This document shows positions 16,966 to 25,737 of a stretch of 64,000 nucleotides of DNA, piece after piece. The notes under the pieces were generated by a model. The model was given only the letters and a program-made list of their open reading frames with translations, ran no database searches and was not told the origin of the DNA. The stretch is from Chromobacterium alkanivorans (GTDB taxonomy: Bacteria > Pseudomonadota > Gammaproteobacteria > Burkholderiales > Chromobacteriaceae). Made by a program: the position numbers and the translations under genes. The stretch is from positions 420,236-484,235 of the forward strand of contig NZ_JAFHKL010000002.1 of NCBI RefSeq assembly GCF_016937655.1. The letters are read 5' to 3'. The number at the start of each line of letters is the position of its first letter. Position 1 is the stretch's first letter.

Positions 16966-17904
16966 TTACTGCTTGACCAGATTCAAGGGCACCGGGATGA
17001 ATTTCTCCACCTGCTGGCCGTCGATCAGCTTCTTGGCGGTCTGCACGCCGTACTGGCCGATCAGCTCCGGCTGCTGCTGCACGGTGGCGGCCAGGCCGCC
17101 GGCCTTGACCGAGGCCACCGCGTCGGCGGTGGCGTCGAAGCCCACCACCGCGACGTTCTTCAGGCCGGCGGCCTGTATCGCCTTCAGCGCGCCCAGCGCC
17201 ATCTCGTCGTTGTGGGCGAACACGCCCTGCACATCCTTATTGCCCTGCAGGATGTTCTCCATCACCGACAGGCCCTTTGCGCGGTCGAAATCGGCCGGCT
17301 GCTTGGCCACCACCTTGACCTCGGCCTTGCCGTCCGTCACCGCGTGGAAACCCTGGCCGCGTTCGCGGGCGGCGGAAGAGCCGGGAATGCCCTCCAGCTC
17401 CACCAGTCGGCCCTTGCCGCCCAACTTGGCCAACAGGAACTCGGCCGCCATCTTGCCGCCGGCCACATTGTCGGAGGCGATGTGGGCGCTGACCTCGGCG
17501 CCGTTGACGCTGCGGTCCAGCGACACCACCTTGATGCCCTTGCCCACCGCCTCTTTCACCACATTGGCCACGGCCGAGGAATCGGTGGGGTTGATCAGGA
17601 TCACGTTCACCTTTTTCTGGATCAGATCCTCCACGCTGGCCTGCTGCTTGGCGGAATCGTCCTGGGCGTCCACGGTAATCAGACGGACGCCCGCCTTGGC
17701 GGCTTCGTCCTCGGCGCCCTTGCGCAGCGACACGAAGAACGGATTGTTCAGCGTGGACACCGCCAGGCCCACCACCGGCTGCTGGCCTGCCGCTGCCGGC
17801 GCGCTGGCGCCGGCCGACGCGCCGTCGGCCGGACCCTGTTTGGTGCAGGCGATCAGACTGGCCGCGATGACACTGAAAACCAAAGGCTTGATTAAGCGTT
17901 GCAT
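16966..17904 (-). CDS. rbsB: Ribose-binding protein of the ABC transporter, predicted lipoprotein
   Basis: Substrate-binding protein of 312 residues. The signal peptide ends in SLIAC with Cys20, a lipobox, followed by an Ala/Gly/Ser-rich tether to about residue 42; the mature domain begins PVVGLAVSTLNNPFFVSLRKG. RbsB features include NPTDSSAV, SLDRSVNG, IASDNVAGG and AHNDEMALGAL. It delivers ribose to RbsC/RbsA. I chose the ATG at 17904, preceded by GGGGGA; a second ATG in frame at 17940 has its own GGGGA site and would add 12 residues, because the initiation region is tandemly duplicated. Lipid anchoring is unusual for a Gram-negative RbsB and is inferred from the lipobox. Confidence 0.94.
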   Translation of the reverse strand: MQRLIKPLVFSVIAASLIACTKQGPADGASAGASAPAAAGQQPVVGLAVSTLNNPFFVSLRKGAEDEAAKAGVRLITVDAQDDSAKQQASVEDLIQKKVNVILINPTDSSAVANVVKEAVGKGIKVVSLDRSVNGAEVSAHIASDNVAGGKMAAEFLLAKLGGKGRLVELEGIPGSSAARERGQGFHAVTDGKAEVKVVAKQPADFDRAKGLSVMENILQGNKDVQGVFAHNDEMALGALKAIQAAGLKNVAVVGFDATADAVASVKAGGLAATVQQQPELIGQYGVQTAKKLIDGQQVEKFIPVPLNLVKQ

Positions 17905-17959
17905 ACCGGAACTCCCCCTAGTGTGATGAAAGCGCTGCATATTGAAACTCCCCTAGTGT
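17896..17959 (-). repeat. Tandem duplication of the rbsB translation start region
   Basis: Two copies of a 28-29 base unit lie at 17896-17924 and 17932-17959, 36 bases apart. Each contains, on the minus strand, ACACTAGGGG(G)AGTT then an ATGCARCGC start. The copies differ at a few positions and by one G. Both ATGs are in the rbsB frame. Confidence 0.8.
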
Positions 17960-18002
17960 TGTGGTCGCTCGCGCTGTTGTCCCGCCGTCGGCGGGCCGCG
18001 CT

Positions 18003-18050
18003 CTGAACCTGCTCACGATCTGCTTCGCGAGATCGTGAAAACCTGCTTAC
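18003..18050. repeat. Hairpin between rbsC and rbsB, related to dispersed element
   Basis: An inverted repeat CACGATCT / AGATCGTG (18014-18021 and 18030-18037, eight-base loop) sits in the 142-base rbsC-rbsB spacer. A GAACCTGCTCA start (18005-18015) followed by TCTGCTTCGCG matches about 20 of 26 positions with the element at 47335. The hairpin lies downstream of rbsC on the transcript and could stabilise the upstream mRNA or reduce read-through. Confidence 0.5.
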
Positions 18051-18985
18051 TTCTTGCCGCTGCGGTCCAACAGCACCGCCAGCAGAATCACCACGCCCTT
18101 GATCACCTGCTGATAGAACGAAGATACGCCCAGCAGATTAAGGCCGTTGTTCAACACCCCGATCAACAAGGCGCCGATCAGCGTGCCGACGATCCAGCCG
18201 CGGCCGCCGGTCAAACTGGTGCCGCCCAGCACCACCGCGGCAATGGCGTCCAGCTCGTAGCCGGCGCCGGCGGTGGGCTGCGCCGAATTCAGCCGCGAGG
18301 TCAGCACCACGCCGGCCATCGCCGACAGCGCGCCGGACAGGGTGTAGACCCAGATCTTGACCTGATCCACCCGGACGCCGGACAGGCGCGCGGATTCCTC
18401 GTTGCCGCCGGTGGCGTAGACATGGCGGCCGAAAACGGTTTTCTTCAGCATGAACCAGAAGCCGGCGAACATCAGCAACATCCACACCACCGGCACCGGC
18501 ACCACGCCGGCCACATAGCCGCCGCCCAGCATGGAGAACATATCGCTGCCGAAGCCGGTGATCGGGCTGCCGTTGGACGCCACCAGCGACAGGCCGCGCA
18601 GAATGGTCATCGACGCCAGCGTGGCGATGAAGGGCGCCACCTTGCCCTTGCTGATCACCAGACCGTTGCAGCAGCCCATCAGCGCGCCGGACAGAATGCC
18701 CAACAGCGTGGCCAGCAGCGGATCGACGCCGGCTTGCAGCAGCATCGCGGTCAGCACCGACGACAAGGCCAGGATGGAACCCACGGACAGATCGATGCCG
18801 CCCAGCAGGATGACCAGGGTCATGCCGAAGGCGATCAAGGCGTTGATGGAGACCTGGCGCATCACATTGAGCAGATTGCCCATGGTCAGGAAGTCGGCGC
18901 TCATCACCGACAAGCCGGCGCAGATCGCCAGCAGGGCGATGAAAGGCCCGAGTTTTTGCAGCGTTGCTTTTTGTTGCGGGGTCAT
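18047..18985 (-). CDS. rbsC: Ribose ABC transporter permease
   Basis: Integral membrane protein of 312 residues with about eight to ten helices, matching the RbsC/BPD_transp_2 family. The characteristic segment GGIDLSVGSILALSSVLTAM is at about residues 62-81, and the C-terminal region has GGTSLTGGRGWIVGTLIGAL. It forms the channel through which ribose released by RbsB crosses the inner membrane, energised by RbsA. Its start is 66 bases after the rbsA stop in the same operon. Confidence 0.96.
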   Translation of the reverse strand: MTPQQKATLQKLGPFIALLAICAGLSVMSADFLTMGNLLNVMRQVSINALIAFGMTLVILLGGIDLSVGSILALSSVLTAMLLQAGVDPLLATLLGILSGALMGCCNGLVISKGKVAPFIATLASMTILRGLSLVASNGSPITGFGSDMFSMLGGGYVAGVVPVPVVWMLLMFAGFWFMLKKTVFGRHVYATGGNEESARLSGVRVDQVKIWVYTLSGALSAMAGVVLTSRLNSAQPTAGAGYELDAIAAVVLGGTSLTGGRGWIVGTLIGALLIGVLNNGLNLLGVSSFYQQVIKGVVILLAVLLDRSGKK

Positions 18986-19051
18986 CTTGCTTACCGTTTC
19001 CCTTGCTTGCGCCCAATGGGCGCGACCTGAATATTCAATGCGCGGCGACGC

Positions 19052-20545
19052 TCAGTCCGCCGTCGCGCCGGCCGCCGCGGCCATGATGTCTTCCTGCGTC
19101 GCCGCGCCGGCCTCGAACAGCCCGGCCCGGCGCCCCTCGTGTATCACCAGGATGCGGTCGCTCATCGCCATCACTTCCGGCAATTCGGACGACACCATGA
19201 CGATGGCCGCGCCGGCGGCGGCCAGTTGATTGATGATGTGGTAAATCTCCGCCTTGCCGCCCACGTCGACGCCGCGCGTCGGCTCGTCCAGCAGCAGCAG
19301 CTTGGGCGGCTCCGCCAGCCACTTGGCGAACACCACCTTCTGTTGGTTGCCGCCGGACAAGGATTTGACGTCCAGCTCGGCGTCGCGGGTGCGGATGCGC
19401 AATTGCTCGATCAGCCGCAGCGCCTCTTCGTTCTCGGAGCGATGGTTCACCACGCCCAGCCGCGCGTGGCGGCGCAGATGCACCAGGGTGGCGTTCTCGC
19501 GCACCGACATGCCCAGCACCAGGCCCTGGCTCTTGCGGTCTTCGGTGACGTAGGCGATGCCGGCGGCGATGGCGTCGCCGGGCCGGCGGACGTCCAGCTC
19601 CGCCCCGTCCAGCCGCACCCGCCCCTGCCGACGAGGCCGGACGCCGAACAAGACATTGAGAATCTCGCTGCGGCCGGCGCCCATCAAGCCGGCCACGCCC
19701 AGCACCTCGCCGGCGCGGACGTCGAAGCCGATGTCCCGGATGCGGCCGTCGTCGGCCAAGCGCTCCACTTCCAATCTCACCGCGCCGGGCGCGGACGCGC
19801 GCTTGGGAAAACGGTCGCCGATCTCGCGGCCCACCATCAGCCTCACCACCTCGTCGAAATCGGTGGCGGCGATCTGGCGCTCGCCGACGAAACGGCCGTC
19901 GCGCAGCACGCTGATCTTGTCGCAGACGCGGAAAATCTCCTCCATCCGGTGCGACACGTAGACAATCGCCACGCCGCGCTGCTTGAGCCGCTCCATGAAG
20001 ACGAACAGCGCCTCGATCTCGCGCTCGGTCAGGGCCGCGGTCGGCTCGTCCATGATCAGCACCTTGGCGTTCAAGGACATCGCCTTGGCGATTTCCACCA
20101 TCTGCTGCTGGCCGATGGACAGCTGGCCTGCCTCCTGCTCGGGGTCGATCTGGCCGGCGCCCAGCTGCTGCAAGATCTGGCTCGCTTCGCGCCGCATGCC
20201 GGCGCGCTTGATCACGCCGAAGCGGCTGTGCTCGCGCTCGCGCCCCAGAAACAGGTTCTCCATCACCGACAGCTGCGGAATCAGGTTCAGTTCCTGGTGA
20301 ATGATGGCGATGCCGTGCGCCTCGGCGTCGCGGGTGGAGCGTATCGTCGCCGGCTGGTCGTCGAGCAGGATTTCCCCGGCGTCTGCCTGGTGGACGCCGG
20401 ACAGAATCTTCATCAAGGTTGATTTGCCGGCGCCGTTCTCGCCCATCAAGGCATGCACTTCGCCGCCCGTCGCGGTGAAATCCACCGTCTCCAGCACCTT
20501 GACCGGGCCAAAGGCCTTGCTGATGCCGCGCATGCTTACCTTCAT
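19052..20545 (-). CDS. rbsA: Ribose ABC transporter, double ATP-binding subunit
   Basis: Protein of 497 residues with two fused ABC cassettes. The first has Walker A GENGAGKST, Q-loop region HQELNLIPQLSV and signature LSIGQQQMVE. The second has the usual degenerate Walker A GLMGAGRSE, signature LSGGNQQKVV and Walker B LLLDEPTRGVDVG. It powers ribose import with RbsC. The start at 20545 gives the standard MKVSMRGISKAFGPV N-terminus and lies 11 bases after rbsD. Length matches E. coli RbsA. Confidence 0.96.
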   Translation of the reverse strand: MKVSMRGISKAFGPVKVLETVDFTATGGEVHALMGENGAGKSTLMKILSGVHQADAGEILLDDQPATIRSTRDAEAHGIAIIHQELNLIPQLSVMENLFLGREREHSRFGVIKRAGMRREASQILQQLGAGQIDPEQEAGQLSIGQQQMVEIAKAMSLNAKVLIMDEPTAALTEREIEALFVFMERLKQRGVAIVYVSHRMEEIFRVCDKISVLRDGRFVGERQIAATDFDEVVRLMVGREIGDRFPKRASAPGAVRLEVERLADDGRIRDIGFDVRAGEVLGVAGLMGAGRSEILNVLFGVRPRRQGRVRLDGAELDVRRPGDAIAAGIAYVTEDRKSQGLVLGMSVRENATLVHLRRHARLGVVNHRSENEEALRLIEQLRIRTRDAELDVKSLSGGNQQKVVFAKWLAEPPKLLLLDEPTRGVDVGGKAEIYHIINQLAAAGAAIVMVSSELPEVMAMSDRILVIHEGRRAGLFEAGAATQEDIMAAAAGATAD

Positions 20546-20556
20546 CGCCCGCTCCT

Positions 20557-20955
20557 TCAAAAGATCACGCCGGAATACAGGATCACATTGGCGTAGGGCG
20601 TGCATTCGCCGGTGCGGATCACCGCCTTGGCCTCGCGGCAGCGGCGCTTGAACTCCTCGTGCGGCACATAGTCCACCGCCACGCCGTGCGCGGCCATATC
20701 CTTGGCCAGCACTTCCACCGCCGGACTGTGCTGCAGGCATTCGGCGGCGAACAAGGCCCGCTCCGCCTTGAAGTCCGCCAGGATGGAATCCAGCACGCTG
20801 GGAAACTCCGGCACGCCCAGGCGCAGGCTCAGGTCTATGCACTCGACCCCGGGCGGGATCGGCAAGCCGCAATCGGCAATCACCAGGCTGTCGGTGTGGC
20901 CCATGCCGGCCAACACCCGCGCGATGTCGCGGTTCAGATGCCCCAGCCGCTTCAT
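20557..20955 (-). CDS. rbsD: D-ribose pyranase
   Basis: Protein of 132 residues of the RbsD/FucU family, which interconverts the pyranose and furanose forms of ribose. The catalytic His20 is in place (GMGHTDSLVIADCGLPIP), and the C-terminal ANVILYSGVIF matches the family end, where Tyr and Asn shape the active site. Its start overlaps the rbsK stop as ATGA, coupling it to ribokinase, which uses the furanose form it helps produce. Confidence 0.96.
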   Translation of the reverse strand: MKRLGHLNRDIARVLAGMGHTDSLVIADCGLPIPPGVECIDLSLRLGVPEFPSVLDSILADFKAERALFAAECLQHSPAVEVLAKDMAAHGVAVDYVPHEEFKRRCREAKAVIRTGECTPYANVILYSGVIF

Positions 20956-21842
20956 GCCCGCTCCTTCAACATGGTTTGCAAGGCCGCCAGCGTCGGCATG
21001 CCGCTTTGCGCGCCCGCTCGGGTCACCGACAGCGCGGCCGCGGCGCAGGCCAATGCCATCGCCGCCTCGACGCCCTGCGGCCAGAACGCGGCCAGCGCGC
21101 CGTTGAAGGTGTCGCCGGCGCCGGTGGTGTCCACCGCGGACACGGCGAAGCCGGCCTGGTGATGCAGGCTGCCGTCGGGCCGGCAGAAATAAGCGCCGTC
21201 CTTGCCGCGCGTCATCGCCACTCGTCCCGGCAGTTTGCGCATCAGCGCCTGCCAGTCGCCGCCGCCCTCGTCCAGCGCCTGCGCCAGCTCATGTTCGTTC
21301 GGCGTCAGCAAGGCGGTCCGTTGCAGCAGGCTGGACGGCAAGGGGCGGGCCGGCGCCGGATTCAGCAGGAAAGGCTTGCCGTGGCGCTGCGCCAGCTCGG
21401 CCGCGCGCTCCACCGTGGCCAGCGGCACCTCCATCTGCGCCAGCACCACGTCGGCGTCGCGGAAGGCCTGCTCGTCCTCGTCCAGATGCTGCGGCAACAG
21501 CTCCTCATTGGCGCCTGGCACCACCACGATGGCGTTGTCGCCCTCGGCCAGGGTGATCGTCGCCAGGCCGGTGGCCACGTCCGCCTCGCGCAGGCGGCCG
21601 ATGTCCACGCCCTCGGCCCGCAGCGTGTCCTTGAGTTGGGAGCCGAACATGTCGCGGCCCACGCAGCCCAGCAAGCTCACTTGCGCGCCCAGCCGCGCGG
21701 CGGCCACCGCCTGGTTGGCGCCCTTGCCGCCCGGATAGGACGCAAAGCGCTTGCCAAACAAGGTTTCACCCAGCCGTGGATAGCGTTCCGCCTCCACCAC
21801 CAGATCCATATTGACACTGCCCACTACCAGGACCCGGGTCAT
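20952..21842 (-). CDS. rbsK: Ribokinase
   Basis: PfkB-family sugar kinase of 296 residues. Signature 1 is GGKGANQAVAAARLG near residue 38 and signature 2 is DTTGAGDTFNGALAAF near 246, with the catalytic Asp in TGAGDTF. It phosphorylates ribose to ribose 5-phosphate. The start at 21842 gives the typical TRVLVVGSVNMDLV N-terminus. It is the first gene of the operon, unlike E. coli where rbsK comes after rbsB, and is preceded by the operon's probable promoter region. Confidence 0.96.
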   Translation of the reverse strand: MTRVLVVGSVNMDLVVEAERYPRLGETLFGKRFASYPGGKGANQAVAAARLGAQVSLLGCVGRDMFGSQLKDTLRAEGVDIGRLREADVATGLATITLAEGDNAIVVVPGANEELLPQHLDEDEQAFRDADVVLAQMEVPLATVERAAELAQRHGKPFLLNPAPARPLPSSLLQRTALLTPNEHELAQALDEGGGDWQALMRKLPGRVAMTRGKDGAYFCRPDGSLHHQAGFAVSAVDTTGAGDTFNGALAAFWPQGVEAAMALACAAAALSVTRAGAQSGMPTLAALQTMLKERA

Positions 21843-21894
21843 AATTTCCTCATCGTTATCACGCGACGCCGCGGCCCGCGCGGCGGCGTCAATT

Positions 21895-21925
21895 GCTAAA
21901 ACGTAATCAGCTGACGCTTTATAGC
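21895..21925. promoter_or_regulatory. Candidate operator upstream of rbsK
   Basis: An imperfect palindrome with arms GCTAAAACG and CGCTTTATAGC lies about 50-80 bases ahead of the rbsK start, in the 296-base spacer to yebC. The left arm partly resembles a Cra-type half-site. It is a plausible site for the LacI/Cra-like protein at 15786-16799. The remainder of the spacer toward 22070 shows no gene. Confidence 0.3.
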
Positions 21926-22070
21926 AGAGCCGCCCCCGCGCCGGAAGCGATAAACTCAATCTGTCGGCAAATGCAACAATCCGCGCCCGGCCCGCCGGCG
22001 GCGCTTGACGCCGGACGCGCTTCGATGTAGCGAAGCAACTACACGACCCGCCGCGTCGCCCAAACGCAAA

Positions 22071-22095
22071 AAAAGCTCCCCTAGGGGGAGCTTTT
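22071..22095 (-). terminator. Rho-independent terminator after yebC
   Basis: An 11-base-pair stem AAAAGCTCCCC / GGGGAGCTTTT with a three-base loop. On the minus strand it runs into a tract of T residues. It lies 44 bases after the yebC stop. Confidence 0.88.
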
Positions 22096-22138
22096 GCTTT
22101 CCAGCCACCGCGGCGGCGCATGGAAGTCGTTTACGATC

Positions 22139-22864
22139 TCACTCGTCCAGCACCGCGGAGGTGTAGACGTCCTGCACGTCGTCCAGGTCTTCCAGCGCGT
22201 CCAGCAGCTTTTGCATGCGCGCGGCGTCGTCGCCGGATAGTTCGGTCTCGTTCTGCGGCTTCATCGTCACTTCGCCCATCTCCGCCTTGAAGCCCTTGGC
22301 TTCCAGCGCGTCCTTGACGTCGGAGAATTCATACGGCCCGGTGATCACTTCGATGGAGCCGTCGTCGTTGGCGACCACGTCCTCGGCGCCGCTTTCCAGC
22401 GCGGCCTCCATCAAGGCGTCCTCGTCCACGCCCGGCGCGAACACCAGATAGCCGCAATGGCTGAACTGGAAGGCCACGCAGCCGTCGGTGCCCATATTGC
22501 CGCCGTATTTGGAGAAGGCGTGGCGCACATCGGCCACGGTGCGGGTCTTGTTGTCGGTCAGACAGTCCACCATCACCGCCGCGCCGCCGATGCCGTAGCC
22601 CTCGTAGCGGCATTCGACGTAATCGACGCCGTCCAGCTGGCCGGTGCCGCGCTTGATCGCGTTCTCGATATTGTCCTTGGGCATGGACTCGGCCTTGGCC
22701 TTGTCCACCGCCAGCCGCAGGCGCGGGTTCATATTGGTGTCCCCGCCGCCCATCTTGGCCGCAACGGTGATTTCCTTGATCAAGCGAGTAAAGATCTTGC
22801 CACGTTTGGCATCCTGACGACCCTTGCGGTGCTGGATGTTAGCCCATTTACTGTGACCTGCCAT
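22139..22864 (-). CDS. yebC: YebC/PmpR family protein
   Basis: Protein of 241 residues starting with the family hallmark [20 protein letters not shown]. The middle has [17 protein letters not shown] and the rest is acidic, as usual. YebC proteins were annotated as transcriptional regulators and some have since been shown to help ribosomes on proline-rich stretches; which role applies here is not visible. It is a single gene with its own terminator. The next gene upstream on the same strand is fliR, 97 bases away. Confidence 0.95.
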   Translation of the reverse strand: MAGHSKWANIQHRKGRQDAKRGKIFTRLIKEITVAAKMGGGDTNMNPRLRLAVDKAKAESMPKDNIENAIKRGTGQLDGVDYVECRYEGYGIGGAAVMVDCLTDNKTRTVADVRHAFSKYGGNMGTDGCVAFQFSHCGYLVFAPGVDEDALMEAALESGAEDVVANDDGSIEVITGPYEFSDVKDALEAKGFKAEMGEVTMKPQNETELSGDDAARMQKLLDALEDLDDVQDVYTSAVLDE

Positions 22865-22961
22865 AGTTGCCTCTGTCTGTTGTCCGGTCCACGGCGGACC
22901 TTTCAGTCAAAATTGGCGCTTATTTTAGCAGAACTTGAATCTGGACAGGAATGGCGGCCGC

Positions 22962-23738
22962 CTACTTGGCCTTGAGCATGGTCAGCATCATCTCGAAACC
23001 GGCCTGGTACATCTGCTCCAGCACCGGCACCATCATCGGCAAGGTCAGGTAGATGCTGATGAAACCTATCATCAGGGTCAGCGGAAAACCGAAGGTGAAG
23101 ATGTTGAACTGCGGCGCGGCGCGGGTCATCACCCCGATCGCCAGGTTGGTGATCAGCAGGGCCGCGATCACCGGCATCGCCAGCCAGACGCCCCACTCGA
23201 TCAGATGGCCGCCCCACAAGGCCAGCGCCTTGATGCCCTGGTCCGGCATGCTCATGCCTATCGGCAGCACCCGATAGCTTTCCACCAGGGTGGACAACAC
23301 CACTTGGTGGCCGTCGAAGGCCAAGAACAGCAGGAAGGTGAACAAGGTCAGCAGCTGCGACACCACCGGCACCTGGGCCGAGTGCATCGGGTCGAAGAAC
23401 ATGGCGAAACCCAGGCCGGTTTGCGAGCCCATGATGAAGCCCGCCACTTCCACCGCGGAAATCACGATGCGCATGACAAAGCCCATCGCCAGGCCGATCA
23501 GCAACTGTTGCAGCAGGATGGCGATGCCCTCCGCCGACACCAGCGGCACCGCCGGCAGCGGCGGCAGCAAGGGCGCCAGCATCACGGTGAGGATCAGCGC
23601 GAAGCCGGCCTTGAAGCGGCGCGGCACGCCGCGGTAGGCGAACACCGGCTCCACCAGCAGCAGGCCGACGATGCGCGCGAACGGCCAGACGAACATGGCC
23701 ACCAGCGCGTTGATCTGCGCGTCGGAAATGCTCAGCAT
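22962..23738 (-). CDS. fliR: Flagellar export apparatus protein FliR
   Basis: Integral membrane protein of 258 residues with about six helices, matching FliR of the flagellar type III export gate. Features include the PVFAYRGVPRRFKAGFAL segment near residue 32 and NLAIGVMTRAAPQFNIFTFGFP near 195. The start shares one base with the fliQ stop (TGATG). It is the last gene of the fli operon visible here. Confidence 0.95.
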   Translation of the reverse strand: MLSISDAQINALVAMFVWPFARIVGLLLVEPVFAYRGVPRRFKAGFALILTVMLAPLLPPLPAVPLVSAEGIAILLQQLLIGLAMGFVMRIVISAVEVAGFIMGSQTGLGFAMFFDPMHSAQVPVVSQLLTLFTFLLFLAFDGHQVVLSTLVESYRVLPIGMSMPDQGIKALALWGGHLIEWGVWLAMPVIAALLITNLAIGVMTRAAPQFNIFTFGFPLTLMIGFISIYLTLPMMVPVLEQMYQAGFEMMLTMLKAK

Positions 23739-24007
23739 CAGCCGATCACGTGCGGAATGCTCTGGAACAACCGCGTGGTGTACTCGATCAGCGTGTTCAG
23801 CATCCACGGCCCGGCCAGCACCAGCACCAGGAACATCGCCAGCAGCTTGGGAATGAAGGTCAGCGTCATTTCGTTGATCTGGGTCGCCGCCTGCAGCACG
23901 CTGACCAGCAGACCCACCAGCAGCGACACCAGCAACACCGGCGCCGCGACGATGATCAGGATGTACAGCGCGTTCTGCACGATATTGATGATCAGCTCCG
24001 GACTCAT
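23738..24007 (-). CDS. fliQ: Flagellar export apparatus protein FliQ
   Basis: Two-helix membrane protein of 89 residues, the family's usual size, with the conserved AAPVLLVSLLVGLLVSVLQA and QINEMTLTFIPKLLA segments. It assembles with FliP and FliR into the export gate. The start at 24007 overlaps the stop of the acetyltransferase gene as ATGA, so translation is coupled to a gene that is normally absent from this position. Confidence 0.95.
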   Translation of the reverse strand: MSPELIINIVQNALYILIIVAAPVLLVSLLVGLLVSVLQAATQINEMTLTFIPKLLAMFLVLVLAGPWMLNTLIEYTTRLFQSIPHVIG

Positions 24008-24519
24008 TTCCCCTCCCGATCGCCCACCGGCGCCGGCTCTTGCCAACCGCCTTTGCTCAACAAATAATTATCCAGCACCACCCCCTGGCGGAACACGCGA
24101 TTGGGCCGCAACACCCGATAGCCGGCCCGCTCGAATACCGGACGGGACGCAGCGCTGGCCCACGCATGCAGCGCAACCACTCCGGCGGCGCTCGCCTGAG
24201 CCTCCAGCTCCGCCAGCATCCGGCCGCCTCCGCCGCGGCGTTGCGCCCAGGGCGCGACAGACAGCATGTCGAATTCGCCGTCATGGCATAACCAGGCGAA
24301 GCCCGCCAATCGACCGTCGTCCGCCTGCCAACCGCAACCCCAAGATCTCGCCAGACGCGCCCCCCAGCCTTGCGCCAGCTCTGCAGTCCACGGCCCTCGC
24401 GGCGCCCAGGCCTCGCATTGCCGCTCGCTATATAAGGCGCCAGCCAATGCCCAGACGCTGTCGAGAAACACCGCGTGGCAGGCCGGCAAATCGGCGGCGC
24501 ATAATGGCTGCAATAACAT
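24004..24519 (-). CDS. GNAT-family N-acetyltransferase inside the fli operon
   Basis: Protein of 171 residues with GNAT fold features: N-terminal LCAADLPACHAVF, the strand FDMLSVAPWAQRRGGGGRML with the acetyl-CoA loop (QRRGGGG), and ASAASRPVFERAGYRV near residue 123. It sits between fliP (10-base gap) and fliQ (ATGA overlap), so it is made with the export gate proteins. GNAT enzymes transfer acetyl groups to amines; the substrate here is unknown. Possibly a flagellar or export component is modified, or the gene is a passenger. No frame damage is seen. Confidence 0.85.
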   Translation of the reverse strand: MLLQPLCAADLPACHAVFLDSVWALAGALYSERQCEAWAPRGPWTAELAQGWGARLARSWGCGWQADDGRLAGFAWLCHDGEFDMLSVAPWAQRRGGGGRMLAELEAQASAAGVVALHAWASAASRPVFERAGYRVLRPNRVFRQGVVLDNYLLSKGGWQEPAPVGDREGK

Positions 24520-24529
24520 AAACTCGCCC

Positions 24530-25276
24530 TCAGCCAGTATAGAAACTCTGCACCAGCGAGCCCATCAGCAAGGTCCAGCCGTCCACCAGCACGAACAGCA
24601 TCAGCTTGAACGGCAACGATATCGTCACCGGCGACACCATCATCATCCCCATCGCCATCAGAATGCTGGCCACCACCAGATCGATGATCAGGAAGGGAAT
24701 GAACACCATGAAGCCGATCTGGAACGCGGTTTTCAGCTCGCTGATCACATAGGCCGGCACCAGGGTCTTCATCGACACGTCGGCCTTGGTCTGCGGCTTT
24801 TCCGATTGGGAAATCTCGATGAAGAAGGCCAGGTCCTTCTCCCGGGTCTGGCGCAGCATGAAAGCCTTCATCGGCTTGCTGGCCTCGTCCACCGCCTGCT
24901 GCAGCGTGATCTTGTCGTCGGAGAACGGCACCCAGGCCTTGGCGTAGACCTGGTCGAAGGTCGGGCCCATCACGAATAGGGTCAGGAACAGCGACAAGCC
25001 GACGATCACCTGGTTGGGCGGCGACTGCATGGTGCCCATCGCCTGTCGCAGCAGCGACATCACGATGATGATGCGGGTGAAGGCCGTCATCATCAGCATC
25101 ATCGCCGGGATGAAGGTCAGCCCGGTCATGAACAGCAACATCTGCAGGCTGAGCGAGTAATTCTGCCCGCCGCCGGCCGCCGGCGTGCTGCTCATCAGAG
25201 GCAGGCCGCCGGCCGCGTCCGCGATCAAGGGCGTCGCCAGCAGAACCAGCGCGCCGTAGCGGAAACAAGCCCTCAT
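24530..25276 (-). CDS. fliP: Flagellar export apparatus protein FliP
   Basis: Protein of 248 residues with a signal peptide ([16 protein letters not shown]) and four later helices. The FliP signatures are visible: [20 protein letters not shown] and a C-terminal [24 protein letters not shown] segment. FliP is the core ring of the export gate. The start overlaps the fliO stop by four bases. Length is normal. Confidence 0.95.
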   Translation of the reverse strand: MRACFRYGALVLLATPLIADAAGGLPLMSSTPAAGGGQNYSLSLQMLLFMTGLTFIPAMMLMMTAFTRIIIVMSLLRQAMGTMQSPPNQVIVGLSLFLTLFVMGPTFDQVYAKAWVPFSDDKITLQQAVDEASKPMKAFMLRQTREKDLAFFIEISQSEKPQTKADVSMKTLVPAYVISELKTAFQIGFMVFIPFLIIDLVVASILMAMGMMMVSPVTISLPFKLMLFVLVDGWTLLMGSLVQSFYTG

Positions 25277-25737
25277 CGCGGCCCCGCCTTGCCGTTGCGG
25301 CTCTTGTCCATCGCCGCCTTAAGCCAGCGCGCGAACGGTTCCGTCGGCGGCGCGGCCTCGGTTTCCGCGCCCTCCGGCCGCGGCAGCTTGCTCAGCAAAT
25401 TGACTTGCTGCGGCGTCACGCCCAGCACCAGCCACTCGCCCTCCAGCTCCACGATCACCACGCGCTCCTTGGGCCCCACCATGGTGCCGCTCACCACCTT
25501 CAGGCGGTTGGACGCGCCCAGCATGCCGCCGGAAAGCCGTTTGAACAGCCAGGCCATGCCGACGATGGCGCCCAGCACCACCGCCAGGCCAAACAAGACC
25601 TGCAGCAAACTCATGAACGGCGACGGCGCGGCCGCCGGCGGCGCGACGGTGGCCGCGGCGGCCAGACCGGACGCCGCCAAATAAAAAGCGCCCTGCACTG
25701 CACGGCGCGTCATCGCAAACATGGCTGACCTCGTCAT
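25273..25737 (-). CDS. fliO: Flagellar biosynthesis protein FliO
   Basis: Protein of 154 residues with an N-terminal hydrophobic signal-like stretch, then a transmembrane helix ([19 protein letters not shown]) and a cytoplasmic FliO domain with [34 protein letters not shown]. FliO is a chaperone for assembly of the FliP ring. I chose the start at 25737 because it overlaps the fliN stop as ATGA; internal ATGs at 25722 and 25713 are alternatives. Confidence 0.92.
   Translation of the reverse strand: MTRSAMFAMTRRAVQGAFYLAASGLAAAATVAPPAAAPSPFMSLLQVLFGLAVVLGAIVGMAWLFKRLSGGMLGASNRLKVVSGTMVGPKERVVIVELEGEWLVLGVTPQQVNLLSKLPRPEGAETEAAPPTEPFARWLKAAMDKSRNGKAGPR

Noticed and set aside
18035..19030. Long plus-strand open frame across rbsC
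   Set aside because: Translation is dominated by His, Gln and Ala, typical of the antisense of a GC-rich gene. rbsC on the minus strand is a full match to its family.
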